A stretch of DNA of 64,000 nt from Clostridia bacterium (GTDB lineage: Bacteria; Bacillota; Clostridia; TANB77; CAG-508), in the NCBI GenBank assembly GCA_017404545.1, contig JAFRCC010000016.1:1-64000 (forward strand), given 5' to 3'. Positions 7,807 through 15,844 of this stretch are shown piece after piece. A program made the position numbers and the translations under genes. The notes under the pieces were generated by a model. The model saw nothing but the letters and a program-made list of their open reading frames with translations, was not told the DNA's origin and ran no database searches. Each line of letters starts with the position of its first letter. Positions within the stretch are counted from its first letter, which is position 1.

Positions 7807-9525
7807 TTATTTATCTTTATCTATACTATCAAGATTTATTGCTTCTCTATGGAGAAAACTCATAATTTTTTCTGATTCAGCTACTTGATCTAATTCAAAT
7901 TCAGAATCTTTTCCAATACTTTGGCATTTGCTTTTTGCCATTTCCTTCGATAATTCCTGTAAATATTTTATAAAAACATCTAGATATATAGTATCAAAAT
8001 TCTTATCTTTGTTTCTTTTGTAAATTTCTTGGATAATGGATATAGCATCAGATCTACCTTGATTATCAGTAATAAGTGTCATTCTGTCTTTGAAAATAGG
8101 TCTACTTCTAATATGTGTCATCATATTCCAGTCTTCTAATGTAGGAGTGCTCCAATCTGTATATGAACCAAGCATCCACTTGGTTTTATGAGAAGGACCT
8201 CCTCGATCAATAGCTCTTTTCTTTTTAAAGTCTTCATCACCGTGAAAAAAGTCACTAGTTTCTTTATCAGTTCCTTCAACTAAATCAAGAAGAAAATATC
8301 TTCTATTTTTAAAATCTTCTGATATTCTTCTGAAAGTTTTATCTAATGCATTAGGAATTGTAATAACATCACCACTTGGTTGTTTTTCTTCACTAGTTAT
8401 ATTATTGTATTCCCATCTAATCCATACATCAATAGTTTTTAAAAGTCCTTCTTCACCTTCTGAAAAATATACACAAGGATTTTCATAATCTCCTGAGACA
8501 GCATTCTCACGCGATTCAAGGTCACTTCTTAGTCCTTCTTTTAAAATTCCAGGAATATATGATTCTCTTGTAAAATGATAAAATCTTTTATTCTTAGGTA
8601 TATCAGAAAGTTTAATTTTTCCAATTCCTGAGATATCACAATTTACATTTATTTCTTCAGTTTCTTCTTTTTTAGTTTTTTCTTTTTTAGTTTTTTCTTT
8701 TAGTCTAGTAGACATAGATTGTGCTAATTTTTCATAGAAAGCATTATATTTTTTATTTGAATCATAAATAGATTCATCTATTAATTTTTTACTTCCAATA
8801 TAGTAGCTAGCAAGCTCTGTGGAATAATCTTTTTGAGTATCACTAAATAAATCTGCAAAATGTCTTTGTATACTAGCCTCACCATAATTTAACGATTCAG
8901 AAATTTCTTTTAAATCTAGGATAGAAAAAAATCCTTGTGTGTAGCTTTCCAAAATGGCACTCATATCTTGTAGTTGTATATTAGTAAGCACTGAGCCAAT
9001 ATATAATCCTTGATTTAACAATCTTGATATTTGATTGGATATTTCAAACTGAATTTTGTCTTGCTCTGAGCGTAAATCTTTATATTTTGAAATAAGAGCT
9101 TTATTTTGTTCATCATCAAGAATTAATTGTAATTGTTTTTCTAATTTAATTTTCTTTTCAGCAATTCTATTTTGTGTTTCAACATCTGGCACATTACCAT
9201 GTAAGTTCCTTAGTTGCTCTTGTAAATCTAGGTATTCAGCAATAATAGGATTGCTTTGCTTAATCTTTATACATTCTTTATCTATTTCAGCACATTTTTT
9301 ATCTGCAGCTTCAATTTTAGTCTTTAAGTCTATGTAATATAATTGATTGTTTTCATCCATAGAGCTATAAGGCTGATTATGTATAAAAGATTTGCATAGT
9401 AATCCTGAATTAATTAATCTAGCTGCATACATACCAAGCTGTTTTGCATATTCAGTTTCTCCCAATTGTTGAACCATTCTTTCTCTTTTAGAATCTAATT
9501 GTTCAAGTAACATATTTATATCCAT
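7807..9525 (-). CDS. coiled-coil protein with ADP-ribosyltransferase-like domain
   Basis: The N-terminal 290 residues are helical with long coiled-coil stretches and KKEKTKKEETEE linkers. Then comes RFYHFTRESYIPGILKEGL, followed about 30 residues on by NPCVYFSEGEEGLL. An H-F-T ... I-L-x-x-G-L ... VYFSE order is characteristic of the ART fold used by DarT, KptA/Tpt1 and many toxins. The catalytic glutamate cannot be pinned down by eye. Such proteins transfer ADP-ribose to DNA, RNA or protein, or remove phosphates from RNA. Length exceeds stand-alone DarT. A GAAAGAGGG ribosome site precedes the ATG. Confidence 0.5.
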   Translation of the reverse strand: MDINMLLEQLDSKRERMVQQLGETEYAKQLGMYAARLINSGLLCKSFIHNQPYSSMDENNQLYYIDLKTKIEAADKKCAEIDKECIKIKQSNPIIAEYLDLQEQLRNLHGNVPDVETQNRIAEKKIKLEKQLQLILDDEQNKALISKYKDLRSEQDKIQFEISNQISRLLNQGLYIGSVLTNIQLQDMSAILESYTQGFFSILDLKEISESLNYGEASIQRHFADLFSDTQKDYSTELASYYIGSKKLIDESIYDSNKKYNAFYEKLAQSMSTRLKEKTKKEKTKKEETEEINVNCDISGIGKIKLSDIPKNKRFYHFTRESYIPGILKEGLRSDLESRENAVSGDYENPCVYFSEGEEGLLKTIDVWIRWEYNNITSEEKQPSGDVITIPNALDKTFRRISEDFKNRRYFLLDLVEGTDKETSDFFHGDEDFKKKRAIDRGGPSHKTKWMLGSYTDWSTPTLEDWNMMTHIRSRPIFKDRMTLITDNQGRSDAISIIQEIYKRNKDKNFDTIYLDVFIKYLQELSKEMAKSKCQSIGKDSEFELDQVAESEKIMSFLHREAINLDSIDKDK

Positions 9526-9686
9526 AAAAACCCTCTTTCAAAAAAAGATGTAAATTATAATTTTACTACACAATAATAGTAACATAAGTAATGTTTATAT
9601 ACAATTGAAATGAAAAAAGTAACTTGATTAAGTGTTAAAATAGTGAAATATGAGAACTATGACCATTAAGAGACTGAATTTTTTTC

Positions 9687-9715
9687 TTGTTCAAATACCT
9701 TTATTATAATATAAT
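9687..9715 (+). promoter_or_regulatory. sigma-A-type promoter, copy 2 of the duplicated leader
   Basis: TTGTTC at 9687-9692 and TATAAT at 9710-9715 have a 17-base spacer and the same flanks (TTGTTCAAAT, TATAATGAGGCAAA) as the promoter at 3004-3032. It lies in the 305-base gap 9526-9830, which also holds a DUF3781-like tail and nothing else recognised. Confidence 0.65.
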
Positions 9716-9761
9716 GAGGCAAAGGAAATGTTGATAATATGGAAGAAAAATTTAAAATTAA

Positions 9762-9818
9762 ATAATAATAACAATTAATTCTTATAGTTACACAATAATT
9801 ACAGCATATATTAAGTAA
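9762..9818 (+). pseudogene. C-terminal remnant of a DUF3781-like gene
   Basis: An open stretch without start codon reads IIITINSYSYTIITAYIK and then stops. The ending SYTIITAYIK is the same as in the remnant at 3058-3138 and matches the conserved end of DUF3781. It is directly followed by the ribosome site of the methyltransferase gene. Confidence 0.5.
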
Positions 9819-9830
9819 AGGAGGAAACAT

Positions 9831-10502
9831 ATGGAGAAAAAATTATTTTTTTCTGCAATAATTAAATTTATTTTAGGTCTAATTATTGTAGGAGCATCAA
9901 TATTTATTCCAGCTGGTACTTTTGAGTATTGGAATGGGTGGTTATTTATGGGAGTATTATTTATACCAATGTTTATTGCAGGGATTATTTTAATGGGGAA
10001 AAATCCAAAACTATTAAAAAGTAGACTAAGTGCTAAAGAAAAGGAACCATCGCAAAAACAAGTTGTTTTATTTAGCGGTTTAATGTTTTTATCTGGCTTT
10101 ATAGTTGCTGGGTTGAATTACAGATTTTGCTGGATTATGATTCCTGATTTGGTAGCAATTATTTCTTCAATAGTATTTTTATTAGCATATATCTTGTATG
10201 CTGAAGTATTAAGAGAAAATTCATATTTATCACGTACTATTGAAGTTCAAAAAGAACAAAAAGTTGTTGATACTGGTTTATATGGAGTCGTGAGACATCC
10301 AATGTATTTAGTTACAATTGTATTGTTTTTAACAATGCCATTAATCTTAGGATCAGTTAGTTCTTTTTTTATTTTTTTAGTGTATCCAATTATTATTGCT
10401 AAAAGAATAAAAAATGAAGAAGAGGTTTTAGAAAGAGAGCTAAACGGATATACAGAATATAAAAAGAGAGTTAAATATAAATTAATACCATTTGTCTGGT
10501 AA
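9831..10502 (+). CDS. isoprenylcysteine carboxyl methyltransferase-family membrane protein
   Basis: The product has about five membrane helices and the diagnostic C-terminal block TGLYGVVRHPMYLVTIVLF followed by NEEEVLERELNGYTEYKKRV. The R-H-P-M-Y and E-E motifs bind S-adenosylmethionine in the ICMT/PEMT superfamily. Bacterial members methylate small lipids or unknown substrates; they do not act on isoprenylated proteins. It is expressed from the promoter at 9687-9715 through a strong AAAGGAGG ribosome site. Confidence 0.8.
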   Translation: MEKKLFFSAIIKFILGLIIVGASIFIPAGTFEYWNGWLFMGVLFIPMFIAGIILMGKNPKLLKSRLSAKEKEPSQKQVVLFSGLMFLSGFIVAGLNYRFCWIMIPDLVAIISSIVFLLAYILYAEVLRENSYLSRTIEVQKEQKVVDTGLYGVVRHPMYLVTIVLFLTMPLILGSVSSFFIFLVYPIIIAKRIKNEEEVLERELNGYTEYKKRVKYKLIPFVW

Positions 10503-10557
10503 AATTAAAATGAAGTTGAGTTATGGATAGTAATTTATACAATATGATATTTAAAAT

Positions 10558-11223
10558 CTACTTTATAAAATTCCTTACCTCAAAATACCAGTATTTTTTT
10601 CTTGCATATGTACAATGTTTTTCATTTTCTAATATAAGTATTTTTGAATTATTTATATTACTATGAAGATATTCTGCCTCTGAAACAGGAATAACATCTC
10701 GAATACCTCCATTTACAATCAACGTTTCTGCTTTTATTGATTTCAACTCATCTTTATCTATTTCTCTAGCTTCATCAACTAATTTCCAAAATTTATCGGC
10801 ATTCTTTTTACCAGGATACCAAATGGTTTTGTCAAATATTTTTTTTGATTTTATATTTACTTTTCTCGCTGAACCACTACACAGTACTAGTTTTGAAATA
10901 GCATTTGGATATTTTATAGCTAAATGTAAAGCTACAGATGCTCCGCCACTAAAACCAACTACTACAGGTTTGTCTATATTTAATTCGTTTATCATTTCAT
11001 AAATATCTTTTGCTGACTCTTCATAGGTTAGATTGCAGTTTTTGGTACTTTTACCACAGCATCTTCGATCTACACAATATACATTGAAATCTTGACTAAA
11101 TAGTTTTGCAATAGGTTTCATAAACAGCTTAGTATGAACAGAATTCGGATTTAAGAGAATAACCGATTTTCCTTCTCCAACAGATTCATAATTTAATTCA
11201 ATTCCATTAACTTTAATTTTCAA
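10558..11223 (-). CDS. alpha/beta hydrolase
   Basis: The nucleophile elbow is GFSGG (Ser of G-x-S-x-G), preceded by the strand DKPVVV; the acid is probably Asp in GIRDVIPVSEAEYL and the catalytic histidine is in ENEKHCTYAR. CVDRRCCGKSTKN corresponds to the DxRGxGxS segment of the fold. At 221 residues it is shorter than most but complete at both ends. It converges with the methyltransferase gene. Substrate unknown. Confidence 0.8.
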   Translation of the reverse strand: MKIKVNGIELNYESVGEGKSVILLNPNSVHTKLFMKPIAKLFSQDFNVYCVDRRCCGKSTKNCNLTYEESAKDIYEMINELNIDKPVVVGFSGGASVALHLAIKYPNAISKLVLCSGSARKVNIKSKKIFDKTIWYPGKKNADKFWKLVDEAREIDKDELKSIKAETLIVNGGIRDVIPVSEAEYLHSNINNSKILILENEKHCTYARKKYWYFEVRNFIK

Positions 11224-11428
11224 AATTTTTCATCTCCAGCATTTTAAATATTTAATATATCATTAGTTACTATTGTGTAAATTATATCACAGAGAATGTT
11301 TTTATACATTAATTATTTCATTTTGAAATTTATCTAATGTCAGATTCATATAAATCCTCCTGTAGTATTATTATTCGAAATTAAGTATAACAAATTTTAT
11401 TATTAATTAAAAATTAGATAAACGATAT

Positions 11429-11437
11429 TTGACCAAC
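11429..11437 (+). promoter_or_regulatory. TTGACCAAC motif upstream of the WYL gene
   Basis: TTGACCAAC occurs 70 bases before the WYL start. The same word recurs at 12521-12530 (before the AAA+ gene) and 26723-26733 (before the DnaB-like gene). It could be a -35 element or a binding site for the WYL protein. The TATAAT that follows is only 11 bases away, too near for a normal promoter. Confidence 0.3.
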
Positions 11438-11506
11438 ATATTGAATATAATATTGTTTAGTTTTATAATTTTAGTAGATACAAATGATAAAAGGAGGTAG
11501 AGCTAG

Positions 11507-12508
11507 ATGAGTGAAATTACATATGCAAATCAAGGTAATATTTTGTATATTTTAAATATATTAAAAAAGCATTCTGATGAGGAACATCCACTAAGTGCTG
11601 AAGAAATTGGAGACTTAGTTGATAATGAGTACGATATTAAAATTGAACAAAGAACTATTAGACGTAATATAGAGCTTTTAATTCAGAAATTTAAATATGA
11701 TATAGAAGTTAAGAGAGCTGAAAAAAATAAAAAGCTTTACTATATAAATAGGGATCCGGAAACGGATTTTGAGCCAGGTGAAATTAGAGCTATTATAGAT
11801 AACTTTAACTACGCCAGCTATATTATTCCAAGTGTAGCTGATGGAATTATAAAGAAGTGTAAGAATATTCAAACTAAATTTGAGAATAATAAAATAAAAA
11901 ATTATAGAATTTATTCTGCAAGAGGCAAGACAAGCAATGCAGAAGTAATTAAGAATATTGAAGATATTTCAGAGTGTATAATGACTAAAACTAAAATTAA
12001 ATTTGAATATTGGAAATACAACTTAGAAGGCGATAGAGTTATAAAAACAATAGTAAGTGAACCAACTGTTTCGCCATATGCGATGGTATATGATAAACAG
12101 CAATTCTATATGATTGCAATTAAGAATGGTGAGAAGGAATTCTTTAAATATCGATTGGATAGAATAAAGAATCTTAAAGTGTTAGATGAAAAAATAACAA
12201 TAAAAAAATCGGAAAAAGATATTGAACAATATGCTGAATCTTCAGTTGAAGCATTTGGTGGAAAGACTGTGGAAATTCAAGCTATTTGTAGTAAGGTTCT
12301 TGTAGATGAAGTTATTGAAAAGTTTGGTAAGAACGTAAAAATTGAGCCTCAAAGTAAAGATAAATTTAAAATGACATTAGAAGCAAACGAACTTGGATTC
12401 AAATTCTGGGCTATGAGAAATATTGACGTTTGCACGGTAATTAAACCAAAAAGTTTAGTTGCCGAAATAAAAAAAGTACTTGAAGAGGCAAGTAAAAAAT
12501 ATAAGTAA
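11507..12508 (+). CDS. WYL-domain transcriptional regulator
   Basis: Residues about 10-75 form a DeoR-like winged helix (LKKHSDEEHPLSAEEIGDLV, then QRTIRRNIELL). The middle holds the ligand-sensing WYL domain, seen as VSPYAMVYDKQQFYMIAIKN and FKYRLDRIKNLKVL, and the end is the usual WYL C-terminal extension. Length 333 aa is typical. WYL proteins bind nucleic acids or cyclic nucleotides and frequently control anti-phage and CRISPR loci, which fits the ATPase and nuclease-like genes behind it. An AAAGGAGG ribosome site lies upstream. Confidence 0.85.
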   Translation: MSEITYANQGNILYILNILKKHSDEEHPLSAEEIGDLVDNEYDIKIEQRTIRRNIELLIQKFKYDIEVKRAEKNKKLYYINRDPETDFEPGEIRAIIDNFNYASYIIPSVADGIIKKCKNIQTKFENNKIKNYRIYSARGKTSNAEVIKNIEDISECIMTKTKIKFEYWKYNLEGDRVIKTIVSEPTVSPYAMVYDKQQFYMIAIKNGEKEFFKYRLDRIKNLKVLDEKITIKKSEKDIEQYAESSVEAFGGKTVEIQAICSKVLVDEVIEKFGKNVKIEPQSKDKFKMTLEANELGFKFWAMRNIDVCTVIKPKSLVAEIKKVLEEASKKYK

Positions 12509-12520
12509 AAATACAATATA

Positions 12521-12588
12521 TGACCAACTGCATATACTAAAAACCCCTTTGTTAATATAATAGAATATATTAACAGGGGGATTTTTTT
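12521..12588 (+). promoter_or_regulatory. TGACCAACTG motif plus hairpin leader of the AAA+ gene
   Basis: TGACCAACTG at 12521-12530 is followed by a hairpin (CCCCTTTGTTAATATA against TATATTAACAGGGGG) and seven T, with the ATG of the AAA+ gene immediately after. The only ribosome-site-like bases (GGGGG) are inside the 3' arm. The structure therefore looks like a terminator/attenuator that also hides the ribosome site, so expression of the ATPase should require antitermination or an unfolding signal. Confidence 0.5.
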
Positions 12589-14160
12589 ATGAAAAAAGAA
12601 GTACTATTAGATGCAGCAAATGAAGAAATATTAAAAGAAGCAGAAGAAATTATGGGCGTTCCAGATTTGAAAGAAAACTTAAGAAGAATTGTAATGTATT
12701 CTAAAATGAAACATAAAAAAATACTTGAAGATGGTAACTTGAATATTTTAATTCGTAATAATTCACGTGAGAAACCATATGAAAAAATCATAAAATTAAT
12801 TGCTAAGTTATATTGTAAAAACAAAATAATTTGCGATGAGAGCTATGAAACAATTAGTGAAAAGGATATCCAAAGAGAAAACAAGAAAAAGAACAGAAAA
12901 GAAGAGCTAAAAAAAGCATCTATTCTTGTTTTTGGAGAAGATAGTTTAAATTTAGGATTTTGGGGAGAAGATTCTAAAGAAAAAGTTGAATCTATTATGA
13001 AAGAATATCAAGACAAAATATTTATAATGATAGATAATTCATATCGTGAAGGAATGCTAGATGCAGCATACATAGACAAGTTTATGTGGCGAATTGCTAT
13101 TGAAGAAATGACGGAAGATGATAAGAAAAAATATATTGAAAATACTTTAAAAAAATATGATTTGTCAGCTTCTGAAGTTCTAATAAATAAAATGAAAAAG
13201 TTGAAATTTTGGAAAATTCAAAGAACAATAAATGAAGCAATTATAGATTGTAAAATAAAAAAAATACAGAATATTCCAGAGGATTATATCGACAAAAAGA
13301 AAAAAGATAAGAAATATGAAAAAAATAAATATAAAAATGGTATAGAAGAGCTTAATAGCTTAATTGGAATAAAAGAAGTTAAAGCTCAAGTTCAAAAAAT
13401 AATTAATTTTATTAAGGTTAATAAAGAGCGAAAAAATATGCCAATGCTACATATGTGTTTTACTGGAAATCCCGGAACAGGAAAAACAACTGTTGCAAGA
13501 ATTATTAGTAGAATTTTTGCTGAAGAAAAAATTATTTCTAATAATCCAACATTTGTTGAAGCACAAAGAAGTGATTTAATAGCAAAGTATGTTGGATGGA
13601 CAGCTATACAAACAAAAGAAAAAATTGAGGAAGCTCTTGGTGGTGTTTTATTTATTGATGAGGCATATACATTAGCATCTGATACTGGACACGGATATGG
13701 AGATGAATGTATTGCTACGCTGATTAAAGAGATGGAAGACAAGAGAGATAATTTATGCGTTATTTTAGCAGGATATACCAAGGAAATGCAGCAGTTATTT
13801 GAAGCTAATTCAGGATTTAAAAGTAGAATTCAGTTTAATATAGAATTTCCAAATTACACGGCAGAAGAGCTTTATGAAATATTCAAAAAAATGTGCAAAG
13901 ATGAAAAATATAAGCTAAGCTCTAATGTAAAAGAGCCATTAATTGAATTATTTGAAGAGGCAAGAGATCAAGATAATTTTTCTAATGGTAGGTTTGTTAG
14001 AAATTTATTTGAAAAAATAAAATTTGAACAAGCAAGTAGGGCAGTTAATAAAAATGAAGATACAAGCTTAATAAAAAAAGCAGATGTTGAATGTGCTCTT
14101 AATCAGGCTGAATATAGCTTTCAAAAACATAGTAAAAAAATTGGTTTTGCAATTTCTTAA
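12589..14160 (+). CDS. AAA+ ATPase of the SpoVK/CbbX type
   Basis: The C-terminal 270 residues are an AAA+ module: LNSLIGIKEVKAQVQKII, Walker A GNPGTGKTT at 293-301, Walker B VLFIDEAY around 354-361, and FKSRIQFNIEFPNY with an arginine finger. This is the SpoVK/CbbX branch, ring-forming remodelling ATPases. The first 250 residues are a charged helical domain unknown to me, probably the target adaptor. It lies between the WYL regulator and the DUF2779 gene and likely works with the latter. Confidence 0.85.
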   Translation: MKKEVLLDAANEEILKEAEEIMGVPDLKENLRRIVMYSKMKHKKILEDGNLNILIRNNSREKPYEKIIKLIAKLYCKNKIICDESYETISEKDIQRENKKKNRKEELKKASILVFGEDSLNLGFWGEDSKEKVESIMKEYQDKIFIMIDNSYREGMLDAAYIDKFMWRIAIEEMTEDDKKKYIENTLKKYDLSASEVLINKMKKLKFWKIQRTINEAIIDCKIKKIQNIPEDYIDKKKKDKKYEKNKYKNGIEELNSLIGIKEVKAQVQKIINFIKVNKERKNMPMLHMCFTGNPGTGKTTVARIISRIFAEEKIISNNPTFVEAQRSDLIAKYVGWTAIQTKEKIEEALGGVLFIDEAYTLASDTGHGYGDECIATLIKEMEDKRDNLCVILAGYTKEMQQLFEANSGFKSRIQFNIEFPNYTAEELYEIFKKMCKDEKYKLSSNVKEPLIELFEEARDQDNFSNGRFVRNLFEKIKFEQASRAVNKNEDTSLIKKADVECALNQAEYSFQKHSKKIGFAIS

Positions 14161-14230
14161 AATATGTGGAACTTAAACGTAATTTATTATAAAGTATATG
14201 TAGGTAATATTCGAATAAGGAGATTGAGAT

Positions 14231-15730
14231 ATGAACGAGCTTAATTTATCAAAATCTAAATACTGCAGAGGAAAAATGTGCAATAAAATGTACTGGATGG
14301 ACAAATATAAACCTGAAGAAAATAAATCAAAAGTAAGTCCAAGTACATTTGAAAATGGACAAAAAGTGGGTGAACTTGCTAAAGGTTTATTTGGAAAATA
14401 TGAAGATGTTGAATTCAATAAAGATTTAAATATTATGATTGACACAACTAATGAATTACTTAAGAATAAACCTAATATTATTACTGAAGCATCATTCAAA
14501 TTCGATAATAATTTCTGCAGTGTTGATATATTAAAAAATGATGAAGATGGAGTTGAAATATATGAAGTAAAATCTTCAACAGAAGAAAAAGATATTTATT
14601 TAGATGATATATCATACCAGTATTATATTTTATCTAATCTTGGATTTAATGTAAAAAAAGCTTGCTTAGTTCATGTGAATAAAAATTATATAAAACATGG
14701 TGAGATTGATATTAAACAATTTTTTATAATTGAAGATGAAACAGAAGTAGTTAAATCTATGCAAGACGATGTAAAAACAAACATAGAAAAATTAAATGAA
14801 TTTATGAAAAAATATGATGCAGATACGGAGCCAGATGTTGATATTGGAATGCAATGTGAAACTCCATATAAAGCTAAATGCGATTATTGGGAATATTGCA
14901 CAAAAAATTTACCTAAGCCAAATGTATTTGATGTACATACATTAAAAGCATCACAAAAATATAAGCTTTATTATGAAGGCAAAGTTTCTTTTGAAGATTT
15001 ATTAGATGAAAAAATGAGCAATAGATTTAAGGAGCAAGTTGAGTTTGAGGTTAATAATCTTGAACCCAAAATTGATAAAGCGGCAATAAAAGAATTATTG
15101 CAATCATTAAAATATCCACTTTATTTTATTGATTTTGAATCATTTATGCATGTAATTCCAGAATATGATGGAACACACGCATATCAACAATTATGCTTCC
15201 AATATTCACTTCATATTGTAGACCACGAAGGGGCAGAAGTGGAGCATAAGGAATTTTTAGCAGATTCTGATGACGATAATTTTATGAGACATTTTGCTGA
15301 AAGTATGCTTAACGATATGCCTAAGAGCGGAACAATGATTGTTTATAATAGAGTTTTTGAAGAAACTAGAATCAAGGAGCTTGCAGAAATGTTTCCAGAT
15401 TTGACAGATAGATTATTGAAGCTATTGGATAATCTAGTTGATTTTATGGTTCCATTCAGACGAAGAGCGTATTATACAAAAGAGATGGAAGGAAGCTATT
15501 CAATAAAGTATGTATTACCAGCAATTTATCCGGATGATCCAGAGCTTAATTATCATAATTTACCATTAGTGCATCATGGAACAGAAGCATCTGAAACATT
15601 TTTAGCAATGAAAAATATGACCAGCGAAGAAAGAGAAAAAGCAAGACAAGGATTGCTTGTATATTGTGGATTAGATACATACGCACTAGTTAAGCTATGG
15701 GAGAAATTTAAGGAAGTAGTGGAGGAGTAA
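14231..15730 (+). CDS. DUF2779 protein with Cas4-like N-terminal nuclease module
   Basis: The N-terminus (LSKSKYCRGKMCNKMYWMDK, later FDNNFCSVDILKN and VEIYEVKSSTEEKD) has the D...E-V-K order of PD-(D/E)XK nucleases and resembles RecB/Cas4 modules with cysteines. Residues about 290-500 are DUF2779, an RNase H-like domain with YFIDFESFMHVIPEYDGTHA, MIVYNRVFEETRI and YCGLDTYALVKLW, which supply acidic residues of a DEDD exonuclease. The joint protein is probably a DNA- or RNA-degrading enzyme. It follows the AAA+ gene by 70 bases with an AAGGAG ribosome site. Confidence 0.75.
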   Translation: MNELNLSKSKYCRGKMCNKMYWMDKYKPEENKSKVSPSTFENGQKVGELAKGLFGKYEDVEFNKDLNIMIDTTNELLKNKPNIITEASFKFDNNFCSVDILKNDEDGVEIYEVKSSTEEKDIYLDDISYQYYILSNLGFNVKKACLVHVNKNYIKHGEIDIKQFFIIEDETEVVKSMQDDVKTNIEKLNEFMKKYDADTEPDVDIGMQCETPYKAKCDYWEYCTKNLPKPNVFDVHTLKASQKYKLYYEGKVSFEDLLDEKMSNRFKEQVEFEVNNLEPKIDKAAIKELLQSLKYPLYFIDFESFMHVIPEYDGTHAYQQLCFQYSLHIVDHEGAEVEHKEFLADSDDDNFMRHFAESMLNDMPKSGTMIVYNRVFEETRIKELAEMFPDLTDRLLKLLDNLVDFMVPFRRRAYYTKEMEGSYSIKYVLPAIYPDDPELNYHNLPLVHHGTEASETFLAMKNMTSEEREKARQGLLVYCGLDTYALVKLWEKFKEVVEE

Positions 15731-15810
15731 AATGAAAGCGTAGGTTATAAGAGCATATAATTATACGATAGTTTCAGAGTAACTAATTGAAAGCACGAAT
15801 GACGGAAATA

Positions 15811-15840
15811 ATGAGCAGGAAATAGTTTTATCCTGCTCAT
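15811..15840. terminator. bidirectional terminator
   Basis: A perfect hairpin (ATGAGCAGGA / TCCTGCTCAT, 10-base loop) lies between the convergent DUF2779 and DUF262 genes. The bases after it on the plus side are only moderately T-rich. Confidence 0.65.
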
Positions 15841-15844
15841 TATA

